Position numbers and translations under genes: made by a program
Notes under the pieces: model-generated
Told to the model about the DNA's origin: nothing
Database searches by the model: none
What the model saw: only the letters and a program-made list of their open reading frames with translations
Source of the DNA: JACCSI01 sp963815285
Lineage (GTDB): Bacteria; Acidobacteriota; Vicinamibacteria; Vicinamibacterales; UBA2999
Assembly (NCBI GenBank): GCA_963815285.1
Contig: CAWFGB010000004.1
Span: 62,001 to 126,000, forward strand
Length of the DNA: 64,000 bases
Reading direction: 5' to 3'
Shown: in pieces, positions 35,953 through 43,816 of the stretch
How the letters are laid out: every line of letters starts with the position of its first letter
Position numbering within the stretch: position 1 is the first letter of the stretch

Positions 35953-37602
35953 CTACTGGGTCTTGAGCACTCCGCCCGTGACGCGATAGATCGGATAGGT
36001 GGCGCCGGGAGACAATCCCGCCTCGATCAGATTCCAGGTCACGAATCCATCATCGCTTTCCGGCTCGAGCAGGTAGAACGCGAGCCGGGCCAGCGGTTGG
36101 TTGGCCGGGATGAAGAGCGCGCCCTCCTGCGCCGATAACTTCGCGCTCTCGAGCTTGCCGTTCAGACGGGCTTCGTAGCGATTCTGAAACGGCTTCGGCG
36201 AACGGCTGTAGGTGTCGATCACGAAGCGCTCCACCATGACCTCCGCATCGGCGACGACGCGCTGTACCTGCACGCCGTGAGCTCGAAGGCGCTCGATGGC
36301 GACGGCGTAGGCGTTGGAATCGACATGGGGGCGCGGCATGAGCCACCCGTGCGGCATCGGCACGCTGCGTGTGGCCTCGAAGATGCCGTAGTCCTTCATC
36401 CTGACGGGCGTGACCTTGTCGGCCATTGCCAGCATTTCGCGATTGGAGCGCGGGTTGACCTTCTTCTCGACGTCTCCGACCAGGATGTCCACCGGCGCGG
36501 ACAACGCAAGACTGAAGTCGACCCCGAGGCTCGGCGGCTTCGCCGTGGCGCTGGCGTACGCCTTGGTTTCGTTGTCGAGTTGCGCGGTCAGCGTCATGAT
36601 CTGCTTTCCGTTGGCGACTACCGCGTCTAGCGCCTCTTCGACGAACACTTCGGTGACCCGCACGCGAGTGCCAAAATCCGCGTAGCTGTAGGCTTCGGAC
36701 AGGATCGCAAGGCGATTGCGCAGCCCAAGATAGTTGTTGTTGAAGCGCGGGCGATGATCGAATGTTCGCCACGTCGTGTCGCCGGGATTCGAGGGATCGA
36801 CGCGGGACGGCCCGGGCTTGCCCGATTCCGAGGCGAAGTTGCCGTAGTAGTAAGTCCGAAAATTGTGCTTCTTCAGCACGCCGTCAGCCATGGCCGGCAA
36901 GATCCGTTCACGCGCCAACGCAATCAAGCGCGCATCCGCGTTCGGATTGAGCGACGGCGAATAGGTCAGGTGATAGCCGTGATAGGAGCCGTTGGTCGTG
37001 TGGAGATCGATGCCGACATGCGGATCCCAGCGATTGAGCAGCCCGACGAAGGCGCGGGCTTCGGCGCTGTCGAGCTTCATGTGATCCCGATTCAAATCCA
37101 GCCCCTTTGAATTCTCGCGAGTGCCGACGCCCGCGATCGGGCCGTACTGCGCGGTTCGATTCTGCAGACTGAATTTCTCGTTGCCGTCCGCGTTGTAGAT
37201 CGGCGCGATCAGCACCACGAGTTGCTTGAGCATCGGGCGCAAGTCGCCCTGCGTGAGCCGGCGCGCGATGATGAGCGCGGCCTCTTTGCCCTCGACCTCT
37301 CCCGCGTGGATGTTGCCCTGGATGAAGACGATCGGGCGCGCGAGCTTGCGTGCGGCCTCTGGCGTCGCCACCGCGGGCTCCGACAGCACCAGGAGCGGCA
37401 TCTCACGACCCTCTTCCGTGCGCCCGTAGCTCTCGTAGTGGGTCGAGGCACTCCCCGCCGCCAGCGCCTTCGCCAAACGCATCACATCGTCGTAGGTGCT
37501 CGTCTCTTCGTAGTTGGAGGTCTCGGCACGAGTTCGCAAGTCAGCGGGTTGCGCGCTGACACTGGTGGCGAGAATGACGGCAAGGAGGAGGGCTTGTCGC
37601 AT
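35953..37602 (-). CDS. M14-family zinc carboxypeptidase, exported
   Basis: 549 residues, intact. Signal peptide MRQALLLAVILATSVSAQ. Zinc ligands His99 and Glu102 in HAGEVEGKE and His201 in DLHTTNG; the catalytic glutamate is probably in LSEAYSY. NRDHMKLDS and the GNIHAGEVEGKE context are typical of the acidobacterial and gliding-bacteria secreted M14 type. It would trim C-terminal residues from peptides. A C-terminal domain of about 200 residues follows the catalytic domain (KDYGIFEATRSVPMPHGWLM) and may be a beta-sandwich. Confidence 0.92.
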   Translation of the reverse strand: MRQALLLAVILATSVSAQPADLRTRAETSNYEETSTYDDVMRLAKALAAGSASTHYESYGRTEEGREMPLLVLSEPAVATPEAARKLARPIVFIQGNIHAGEVEGKEAALIIARRLTQGDLRPMLKQLVVLIAPIYNADGNEKFSLQNRTAQYGPIAGVGTRENSKGLDLNRDHMKLDSAEARAFVGLLNRWDPHVGIDLHTTNGSYHGYHLTYSPSLNPNADARLIALARERILPAMADGVLKKHNFRTYYYGNFASESGKPGPSRVDPSNPGDTTWRTFDHRPRFNNNYLGLRNRLAILSEAYSYADFGTRVRVTEVFVEEALDAVVANGKQIMTLTAQLDNETKAYASATAKPPSLGVDFSLALSAPVDILVGDVEKKVNPRSNREMLAMADKVTPVRMKDYGIFEATRSVPMPHGWLMPRPHVDSNAYAVAIERLRAHGVQVQRVVADAEVMVERFVIDTYSRSPKPFQNRYEARLNGKLESAKLSAQEGALFIPANQPLARLAFYLLEPESDDGFVTWNLIEAGLSPGATYPIYRVTGGVLKTQ

Positions 37603-37651
37603 GAACCCGCATTGTAGTGCCTGTGGAATCCGCGTGGGCTATCATCGGCCG

Positions 37652-38425
37652 ATGGTGACGCGACTTCTTCCTTTTTCGTGGGTTCTCATTCTCCTGATGG
37701 CCGCCGCGTGTGGCGGCGGAGAGCAGCCGTCGAGTTCGACCGCGCCGGCCGCGGGCCCGGCGCAGGCGGCGACCGAGACCGCAAATGGTCCCGGCGTCAT
37801 CGTCGGCACAATCACGTTCGACGGCGCACCGCCCGCCGTGCGGCCCTTGCGGATGGATGCGGACCCGCGCTGCGTCGCGGAACCGGGCGCCGCGTCTGAG
37901 GTACTCGTCGTCGGGCCGGGTGAGGGCCTCCAGAATGTGTTCGTCTACGTCAAGGACGGCCTCGGCGACCGGCGGTATGCCACGCCGACCGAACCAGTTC
38001 ATCTCAATCAGCAGGGGTGTCGTTACGTCCCGCACGTCTTCGGCGTGCAAGTCGGCCAACCGGTGCTCGTTGCCAACAGCGATCCGACGCTGCACAACGT
38101 CAACGCCAATCCCAAAGCCAACCGCCCGTTCAACTTCGGCCAGGTGCCGAAGACGCCCGCCGTCACGCGCGTCTTCGACAAGCCCGAAGTCGCCGTGCCG
38201 TTTCGCTGTGACGTGCACTCGTGGATGAACGCGTATGCCGGCGTCGTGCCGCACCCGTTCTTCGCGGTGACGAAGGAGGACGGTTCGTTCGAGATCAAGG
38301 GGTTGCCGGCCGGGACGTACACCGTCGAGATGTGGCACGAGCAGCTCGGAACGCAAACTCAGTCAGTGACGGTGGATGGTCAGACGCCGGGCAAGATCAG
38401 CGCAGCCTTCAAACGCACGACGTAG
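37652..38425 (+). CDS. Cupredoxin-like lipoprotein with carboxypeptidase-regulatory tail
   Basis: 257 residues. Signal peptide with lipobox (LILLMAAAC). The central part resembles methylamine-utilisation/plastocyanin-like proteins (VPHVFGVQVGQPVLVANSDP, TLHNVNANPKANRPFNF, CDVHSWMNAYAGVVPHPFF), with His, Cys and His as candidate copper ligands. The C-terminal tail is a carboxypeptidase-regulatory repeat (KEDGSFEIKGLPAGTYTVEM). First of three adjacent plus-strand genes for small exported proteins, with c-type cytochrome and DUF4399 downstream. A periplasmic electron-carrier role is inferred. Confidence 0.85.
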   Translation: MVTRLLPFSWVLILLMAAACGGGEQPSSSTAPAAGPAQAATETANGPGVIVGTITFDGAPPAVRPLRMDADPRCVAEPGAASEVLVVGPGEGLQNVFVYVKDGLGDRRYATPTEPVHLNQQGCRYVPHVFGVQVGQPVLVANSDPTLHNVNANPKANRPFNFGQVPKTPAVTRVFDKPEVAVPFRCDVHSWMNAYAGVVPHPFFAVTKEDGSFEIKGLPAGTYTVEMWHEQLGTQTQSVTVDGQTPGKISAAFKRTT

Positions 38426-38520
38426 CTCTCGGCTGCCGGCTTTGGCCGCTTTCAGCCGCAAGCCGAGCGCGCTCAGAGCCGATAGCTGAGCGCTTCAGCT
38501 AGCGCAGAGAGCGCGGCCTC
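38426..38520. repeat. Degenerate AGCCGA/CTCAGC-rich repeat stretch
   Basis: CTCGGCTGCCGGC, TTTCAGCCGCAAGCCGAGCG, CTCAGAGCCGATAGCTGAGC and CTTCAGCTAGCGCAGAGAGC contain several short inverted copies of AGCTGAG/CTCAGCT. It starts directly after the upstream TAG. Less regular than the other arrays. Confidence 0.4.
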
Positions 38521-38670
38521 TCGCGCCACGCGTCGAAATCCGCCTACGACTCTCAGGCGCCAGGCCTCACAAGCCCCATGGATGACGTCGGCGCCCTATC
38601 CAAGCCGATCCACGCCGCGCAAGCAACGTATAATCCCGCGACGTTTGGTCTACACCTCAAAGGAGTCGCA

Positions 38671-39126
38671 ATGGGTAACCGTGTCATGAGCGGCGTCGTG
38701 ATCGCCATGCTGGCAGTGGCTGGCAACGCGTGCAGGTCCGAGACGCCGGCCGAGTCGCACGCGACGCACGCCGGCGGGCGCGTGTTCTTCGTCTCGCCAA
38801 AAAACGGCGCCACGATCAAGCCGATGTCCACGTTCGAGTTCGGCCACGAGGGCCTCACTATCGGCGCGGTACCGCCCGGTGAGCTGAAGCCGGAGCAGGT
38901 GCGCGCTGGCATCACGCACTATCACCTCGGCGTTGACACCAACTGTCTGCCAGCCGGCACCGTCATCCCCAAAGCCGACCCGTGGATTCATTTTGGCGAC
39001 GGAAAGAACGTGATCGAGATGTCGCTGACGCCCGGTCCGCACAAGCTCGTCCTGCAGTCCGGCGACGACATGCACCGCACGATCGACGGACTCTGCGAGA
39101 CGATCAGCGTCACGGTCGCGCCGTAA
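38671..39126 (+). CDS. DUF4399 exported lipoprotein-like protein
   Basis: 151 residues with an AGGAG Shine-Dalgarno before ATG 38671. Signal peptide with a possible lipobox (IAMLAVAGNAC). The mature domain matches DUF4399 (VFFVSPKNGATIKPMSTFEF, GITHYHLGVDTNCLPAG, HFGDGKNVIEMSLTPGPHKL, LQSGDDMHRTIDGLCETISV). His-rich positions (HYHLGV) could bind metal. Function unknown. Confidence 0.85.
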   Translation: MGNRVMSGVVIAMLAVAGNACRSETPAESHATHAGGRVFFVSPKNGATIKPMSTFEFGHEGLTIGAVPPGELKPEQVRAGITHYHLGVDTNCLPAGTVIPKADPWIHFGDGKNVIEMSLTPGPHKLVLQSGDDMHRTIDGLCETISVTVAP

Positions 39127-39130
39127 GGCT

Positions 39131-39215
39131 GTCAGGCCTCAGGGATCAGGCCTCAGGCCCCAGGCCTCGGCCCCAGGGCCCGTCTGACAACCTGAAGCCT
39201 GAGCTCCAGGCCTGC
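39131..39215. repeat. 7-bp tandem repeat TCAGGCC/CCAGGCC
   Basis: About nine units (TCAGGCC, TCAGGGA, TCAGGCC, TCAGGCC, CCAGGCC, TCGGCCC, CAGGGCC), then a looser CTGAAGCCTGAG part. It begins 5 bp after the DUF4399 stop. Confidence 0.85.
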
Positions 39216-39244
39216 TATGCTGTTGCCCCTTGACAGGAGGTCAG

Positions 39245-39679
39245 ATGAAGCTCGTTCGCTCAATGATGTTGTTCGCGGCTGCCGTGCTCGTGGGCGCCGT
39301 CACGTTAACCGCACAGAGTGGTCAGAAGCAGTGGACTGACGAAGCCTACGACAAGGTGATGAAGGAGGTCGGCGCGACCGCTGGAGCCATGCGCAAGGCC
39401 ATTGAGGGCCAGAACGCGGAGCTTGCCAAAACCAACGCGACGAAGATGGTGTCGCTCTTTACTGACGTCAATGCCTTTTGGACGTCGCGCAACGTGAAGG
39501 AAGCTGCGACCATCGCGAACTCTGCGCTGACGGACGCGAAGGCCGTGGAGAGCGCAGTGGACGCGAAGGACTTCACGAAGGCGGCGGAAAGCGCCAAGAC
39601 GATGCAGGGGGTGTGCGCGGAATGCCATAAGACGTACCGCGACAAGGGACCGGACGGCTCCTGGCGCATTAAGCCATAG
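39245..39679 (+). CDS. Periplasmic c-type cytochrome (cytochrome c' like)
   Basis: 144 residues. ATG 39245 follows ACAGGAGG. Signal peptide MKLVRSMMLFAAAVLVGAVT. Helical body (MKEVGATAGAMRKAIEGQNA) and a single heme-binding CAECH at residues 124-128 near the C-terminus, the four-helix cytochrome c' arrangement. His128 is the proximal ligand. An electron-transfer or gas-binding role is possible; neighbours are exported cupredoxin-like and DUF4399 proteins. Confidence 0.88.
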   Translation: MKLVRSMMLFAAAVLVGAVTLTAQSGQKQWTDEAYDKVMKEVGATAGAMRKAIEGQNAELAKTNATKMVSLFTDVNAFWTSRNVKEAATIANSALTDAKAVESAVDAKDFTKAAESAKTMQGVCAECHKTYRDKGPDGSWRIKP

Positions 39680-39680
39680 C

Positions 39681-39818
39681 TTCAGGCCTCAGGGTCCAGG
39701 CCTCAGGATCCAGGCCCCAGGGATCAGGCCTCAGGCCTCAGACCTCAGGGTCCAGCGCTCAGTCATCAGGCCTCAGGTTCCCGGCCCCGGGCCTCTGGAA
39801 CCTGGGGCCTGGGGCCTG
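39681..39818. repeat. 7-bp tandem repeat TCAGGCC, about 19 imperfect units
   Basis: TTCAGGCCTCAGGGTCCAGG, then CAGGCCTCAGGATCCAGG and similar, with the complement sense (CCTGGGGCCTGGGGCCTGA) at the right end. It fills the space between the convergent stops of the cytochrome (39679) and the M28 gene (39820) with no spacer. Confidence 0.9.
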
Positions 39819-39819
39819 A

Positions 39820-41217
39820 CTACCGCGGCAACCGCTCGCGCGCGTCGGCCACGACATACGTCACCGCTGCGAGTGCCGCGGCCGCTTTGGACACTTCCTC
39901 CGGGGCAATGCGATCGATCGTGTCGGCCGGTGTGTGGTGAATCGTGAAATAGCGGGTCGCATCCCCCTGATACGCAAGCATCGGCACCTTTCCAGCACTC
40001 GCAATCGGCCCGATGTCGGCGCCGCCGCCGCCAGGGCCGATGTGATGGAATCCGAGCGGCTCGAGCAGTGTGGCAATGTCCTGCATCATCCGAGTCGCGG
40101 CTTCTGAGCCGGTAAACCCGATGCGCGATGGCGCGAACACACCGCTGTCGGATTCAATCGCGAGCACGTGTTGCTCGGCCTGCTTCACATACACATCGCG
40201 ATAGGCATTGCCGCCGCGAAGGCCGTTTTCTTCGTTGGTGAAGAGCACGACGCGCACCGTTCGGCGCGGCCGGATCCCCAGCTTCAGCATCAGCCGCGCC
40301 GCTTCCCATGTCACGATGCATCCCACACCATCGTCCGAGGCACCGGTGCCGACGTCCCACGAATCGAAATGGCCGCCGACCAGCACGATTTCGTCGGGGA
40401 GCTCGCTGCCGCGAATCTCGCCGACGACGTTGAACGACTCGACATCGGTGTCCATGTGCGCGTCCATCCGAAGGCGCACGCGAATCCGCTCGCCGCGGTC
40501 GGCCAATCGCTGCAGGCGTTCGGCGTCCTCGGCGGTGATCGCCGCTGTCGGAATCCGCGGCACACCCTCCGCATAAGTCTGGTTGCCGGTGTGCGGAGTG
40601 CGAAGACCGGTCGGCCCGATCGATCGCACGAGCGACGCCACGGCGCCGTGCCGCGCCGCCGCGCTGGCGCCGCCCGTGCGGTAGGCGTTGGTCTGCCCGT
40701 AACTCGTGTAGACGGCGTTGAACAACACGATCTTGCCCTTGACCTCCGCCACACGCTGATTGAGCTCGTCAAACGTCCTGACCACCAGCACGTCGGCCTC
40801 GAGCCCCTCCGGCGGCGTCCCGACGCTGCCGCCGAGGCCGAGCATCGGCAGCGCGTGCTGCGACGGCGTAGTCATTTCGAGGCTTTCACTGCCCCGCACC
40901 CAGCGCGGCACCATCACGCGCTCGGTGCGAACGTTTTCGAGCCCGTCCTGCCTCATCGTCTCAGTTGCCCAGACGATGGCGCGGGCGAGGTTGTCGGTAC
41001 CCGAGAAGCGCGCCCCGAAGGTGTCGGTCAGTGCGGCCAAGCGATCCCACGCAAACTGGTCGGCTGTTGCCTCCTTAATCAGCCGCTCGGCGTTGGCGCG
41101 ATGCGGGTCGAGCCACGACGGCGCGTTTGGTGGCGTCGGCTGAGTCGTCGCCCGCGAGAACGCCAGCAGCGAGAGCAAGGCGATAGAAGTGACACCGATA
41201 AATGCAAACCGAAACAT
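39820..41217 (-). CDS. M28-family aminopeptidase with PA-domain insert, exported
   Basis: 465 residues, intact. Signal peptide MFRFAFIGVTSIALLSLLAF. A PA-like region (VLVVRTFDELNQRVAEVKGK) lies before the catalytic core. Zinc ligands and catalytic residues: His283 and Asp285 (GGHFDSWDVG), Asp295 (ASDDGVG), Glu329/330 (NEENG), Asp357 (ESDSG) and a distal His in HHTPADT. Similar to plasma glutamate carboxypeptidase-type M28 enzymes. A co-catalytic dizinc aminopeptidase acting on exported peptides. Confidence 0.93.
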   Translation of the reverse strand: MFRFAFIGVTSIALLSLLAFSRATTQPTPPNAPSWLDPHRANAERLIKEATADQFAWDRLAALTDTFGARFSGTDNLARAIVWATETMRQDGLENVRTERVMVPRWVRGSESLEMTTPSQHALPMLGLGGSVGTPPEGLEADVLVVRTFDELNQRVAEVKGKIVLFNAVYTSYGQTNAYRTGGASAAARHGAVASLVRSIGPTGLRTPHTGNQTYAEGVPRIPTAAITAEDAERLQRLADRGERIRVRLRMDAHMDTDVESFNVVGEIRGSELPDEIVLVGGHFDSWDVGTGASDDGVGCIVTWEAARLMLKLGIRPRRTVRVVLFTNEENGLRGGNAYRDVYVKQAEQHVLAIESDSGVFAPSRIGFTGSEAATRMMQDIATLLEPLGFHHIGPGGGGADIGPIASAGKVPMLAYQGDATRYFTIHHTPADTIDRIAPEEVSKAAAALAAVTYVVADARERLPR

Positions 41218-41300
41218 CGTCAGGGGATCTTACGTCACCCTTCGAGGCATCGCCCGGGCATATACCGGTCGCGTGAACACGACGCCGCTCCCGGAGTCCA

Positions 41301-41697
41301 TCACACTCGAGCCAAGCCCCGCGATACGAGCGGCCCCGACGAACGTACGGCGGCCGGTCTGCGGCACTCGCGGGGGATTGATGAAGACGGTGGCGGCCAA
41401 GCCGTGGTCGCGTTGAAAACGCGGGCGCTCAACTCAGCGAGAGAGAAATTAGCCTCGCCTCGTCCCTTCTGTCCCCCGTTTGTATCGATCAGGACCCGGC
41501 GATTGCGTCCGGGCGAACGAAACAGTGTCCAACTACCGGCGACCGTTGCGACGGCGAGCACCAGTGTCGCTGCGATCACTTCCCACACGGGCCTCGCGGC
41601 GTGGTCGATCATCTCGTGTGGCGCGGGTATGAAGGCCCAGGAGGAACGAGGAGAGAAACGATCCGATCAAGACACCACGATAAGTTCGGATTGGCAT
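41301..41697 (-). CDS. Small membrane protein, family not recognised (frameshifted)
   Basis: ATG 41697 lies 2 bp after the TGA of the ACT-domain gene, suggesting translational coupling. MPIRTYRGVLIGSFLSSFLL begins a first hydrophobic helix; after a shift near 41625 a second helix follows (VWEVIAATLVLAVATVAGSW), then TLFRSPGRNRRVLIDTNGG. The frame ends at 41301. In a third frame, further downstream to about 41230, HGLAATVFINPPRVPQTGRR looks protein-like, so the gene may be longer with a second shift near 41420. Confidence 0.4.
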
Positions 41698-41699
41698 GT

Positions 41700-42089
41700 T
41701 CAAGTCGAAACCGCCCTGATGATTGCCTCCGGCTCGTTCGCCGAGACCACCAAGCGGTTGCCGGTGGCCAGATAGCTGTATCGCACGTTGATGTGCGCCT
41801 CTGCAATCTGCTGAAACACCCGCGCAGCGGCGCCCGGCTCGTCCCGAACGGGAATGACGACGACGTCCTGCTCCTGGAGTTCGCGAAACCCTGCGTCCTT
41901 CAGGCAACGGCGCGCCGCGGCCAGGTCGCTCGTAACGGTCAGGATGTGGACGATCCCGTTCATTTCGCTATAGCCGTCGATGTTGATCCCGCCGGTGCTA
42001 ACGCAGCCGATGGCCCGGGCGAGGGCACCTGGCCGATCGGCGTCGAGGGTGACCGCGATGTCTGCCGCGAGGTGGGCTACAGGTTGCAC
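41700..42089 (-). CDS. ACT-domain protein
   Basis: 129 residues with two tandem ACT-like halves (IAVTLDADRPGALARAIGCV, VVVIPVRDEPGAAARVFQQI), a small ligand-binding regulator type that usually senses amino acids. GTG 42089 is chosen because GGAGG sits 4 nt upstream; the longer ATG start at 42128 lacks a site. No amino-acid biosynthetic gene is adjacent, so the regulated partner is unknown. Confidence 0.8.
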   Translation of the reverse strand: MQPVAHLAADIAVTLDADRPGALARAIGCVSTGGINIDGYSEMNGIVHILTVTSDLAAARRCLKDAGFRELQEQDVVVIPVRDEPGAAARVFQQIAEAHINVRYSYLATGNRLVVSANEPEAIIRAVST

Positions 42090-42189
42090 ATGACCTCCGC
42101 GAGAGCGTTTGGAGGCGGATGGTAGCACGGCACGTAGGGCGGGTGGGGGCTGGTAGGGGCGGTCTCGCCCGGCGGCTGCACTCTACGCT

Positions 42190-42375
42190 CAGCAGTGGGT
42201 GACCGCCTGAGAGAGGGGATGCTGCTGGGGACGGTCCGTGACTACGCCGGGCGTGTCCTGGAAGAGATCGTCTCGCCGGTGAATGGCTATGCGATGTACG
42301 GCCTCGCGGGCCCGCCCGTCAAGGCGGGCGAAAAGCGTGGTCACCATCGCGTTGCCGGCCAAGGGGCCGTTGTAG
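42190..42375 (+). pseudogene. C-terminal remnant of a succinylglutamate desuccinylase/aspartoacylase family protein
   Basis: Reads VGDRLREGMLLGTVRDYAGR then VLEEIVSPVNGYAMYGLAGP and PVKAGE; after a one-base shift near 42335 VVTIALPAKGPL and TAG at 42373-42375. This is the typical C-terminal biotinyl/barrel-sandwich-like part of AstE/AspA-type M14 proteins. The zinc-binding catalytic domain is absent upstream, where G-rich non-coding sequence is found. Confidence 0.6.
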
Positions 42376-42387
42376 TTCCCGATCGAT

Positions 42388-43811
42388 TCACGAGGTTGGC
42401 CGCCCGCTGACCGGCCCACGGATCGCGCGGCCGGGCCTCGCCCCCGTCAGATTGCCACCATCGACCACCACCTGCCCTCTCACGATCACATACGGGATGC
42501 CGGCAGACGGAATCGTCGCATCCTCGTAGGTGGCGCGGTCGATGACCGTCGCGGGATCGAAGATGGTGAGATCCGCATCGCCGCCGACGCGGACACGGCC
42601 CTTGTTGGCCAGCGCCGGCGTCCGCCGCTCGAGCCGGCGAGCGGGTTCCAGCGTCATGCGTCGTAGCGCGTCCATCAACGCGACGACACCCTCCTCGCGA
42701 ACGTACTGGCCAAGCACTTTCGCATAGGTACCGACGTCCGCGGGTGCCCGCGCCCGCGCTCGATGAACCCGTCACTGGCAATGATCGACAGCGGGCTGGC
42801 GATGGCGGCGCGGGTCTGCGCCTCTGGACGGCCGTGGATGATGACCGTGCCGCCTTCAGCACGCGCCTTCCCGAACGACTCGCGGGTGAGGCGCTCGCCC
42901 GTGGCGACCAATTGATGTTCCGCGAATCGGTCGTCGGGCCAAGTGCGCCAGTCGTCGAACAGCGCTGACTGAATCTCGGTCATCCCCGCGCCATACGGGT
43001 ACGCCTCGGTGGTCACATCCTGTCCCGCGTCCCGAGCGGCCTGAATCGCCGCCAGGAACGCAGCGAGATCGTTGCCGCCCGACGAGTTGACGTGCACGAT
43101 GTGCAGGGCAGCGCCCGTAGTGGCGGCTGCCGCTATCGTCTCGTGTAATCCGGCGACGCCGCCCCGCATGTGGATGTGCACCGACGCGCCGCCTTCCGCG
43201 GCGACGCGGAACATCTGCTCGATCTCGGCCATCGGTGCCCCCGGCGTGTACGCGCTGCCGAATCCCACGGCGACGGCGCCCTGGGCCAGCCCGTCGCGCA
43301 GGACGCGTTCCATGGCCGCACGCTGTTCCTCGGTCGCCGTGCCACTGCCGCCGATTCCGGCGGGGAGCAGGCCCGTGCCTGGATCACCCAGTACCCGCAT
43401 GCGCGCCGGGATGTGCCCGACCGACACGCCGTAGTTGACTAGCTGACCGCCCTCGCGGGCCGCATACCACCCTGCCACGTCCGCCGTGCCCGCCTCCAGT
43501 TCGAACGCCGAGGTCACGCCGTCGCGCACCATCATCTGGTAGGACTCGTGCTGCTGTCCGTGCTCATGCAGATCGATGAATCCGGGCGCCACCACATGGC
43601 CGGAGGCGTCGATGACGCGCGCGCCCGGCAGCGGATTCTCCGATAGCGTCTCGATCGAGCCGCCCCGAATGCCCACGTGGCGCACGGCGTCAAGCCCGGA
43701 CTCTGGGTCGATCACCCTGCCGTTGGCGACGACCAAATCGAATTCTTCGATGGGTTGGGTGGAGCAGGCCCCAACAAAGCTCAGGGCGATGACAGCGGCA
43801 AGTCGTTTCAT
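42388..43811 (-). CDS. N-acyl-D-amino-acid deacylase-type amidohydrolase, lipoprotein (one frameshift)
   Basis: About 474 residues if joined. Lipoprotein signal (VIALSFVGAC). D-aminoacylase features: GARVIDASGHVVAPGFIDLH with metal ligands HEH, HIHMRGG, HIVHVNSSGGND, EAYPYGAGMTEIQ, IIASDGFIERGRGHPRT, and the C-terminal NKGRVRVGGDADLTIFDPAT. The frame shifts near 42750 in a GCGCCCGCGC stretch. It starts 5 bp after the upstream amidohydrolase stop, third gene of a tight operon. Likely hydrolyses N-acyl-D-amino acids or D-residue dipeptides in the periplasm. Confidence 0.88.
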
Positions 43812-43816
43812 CAGCT

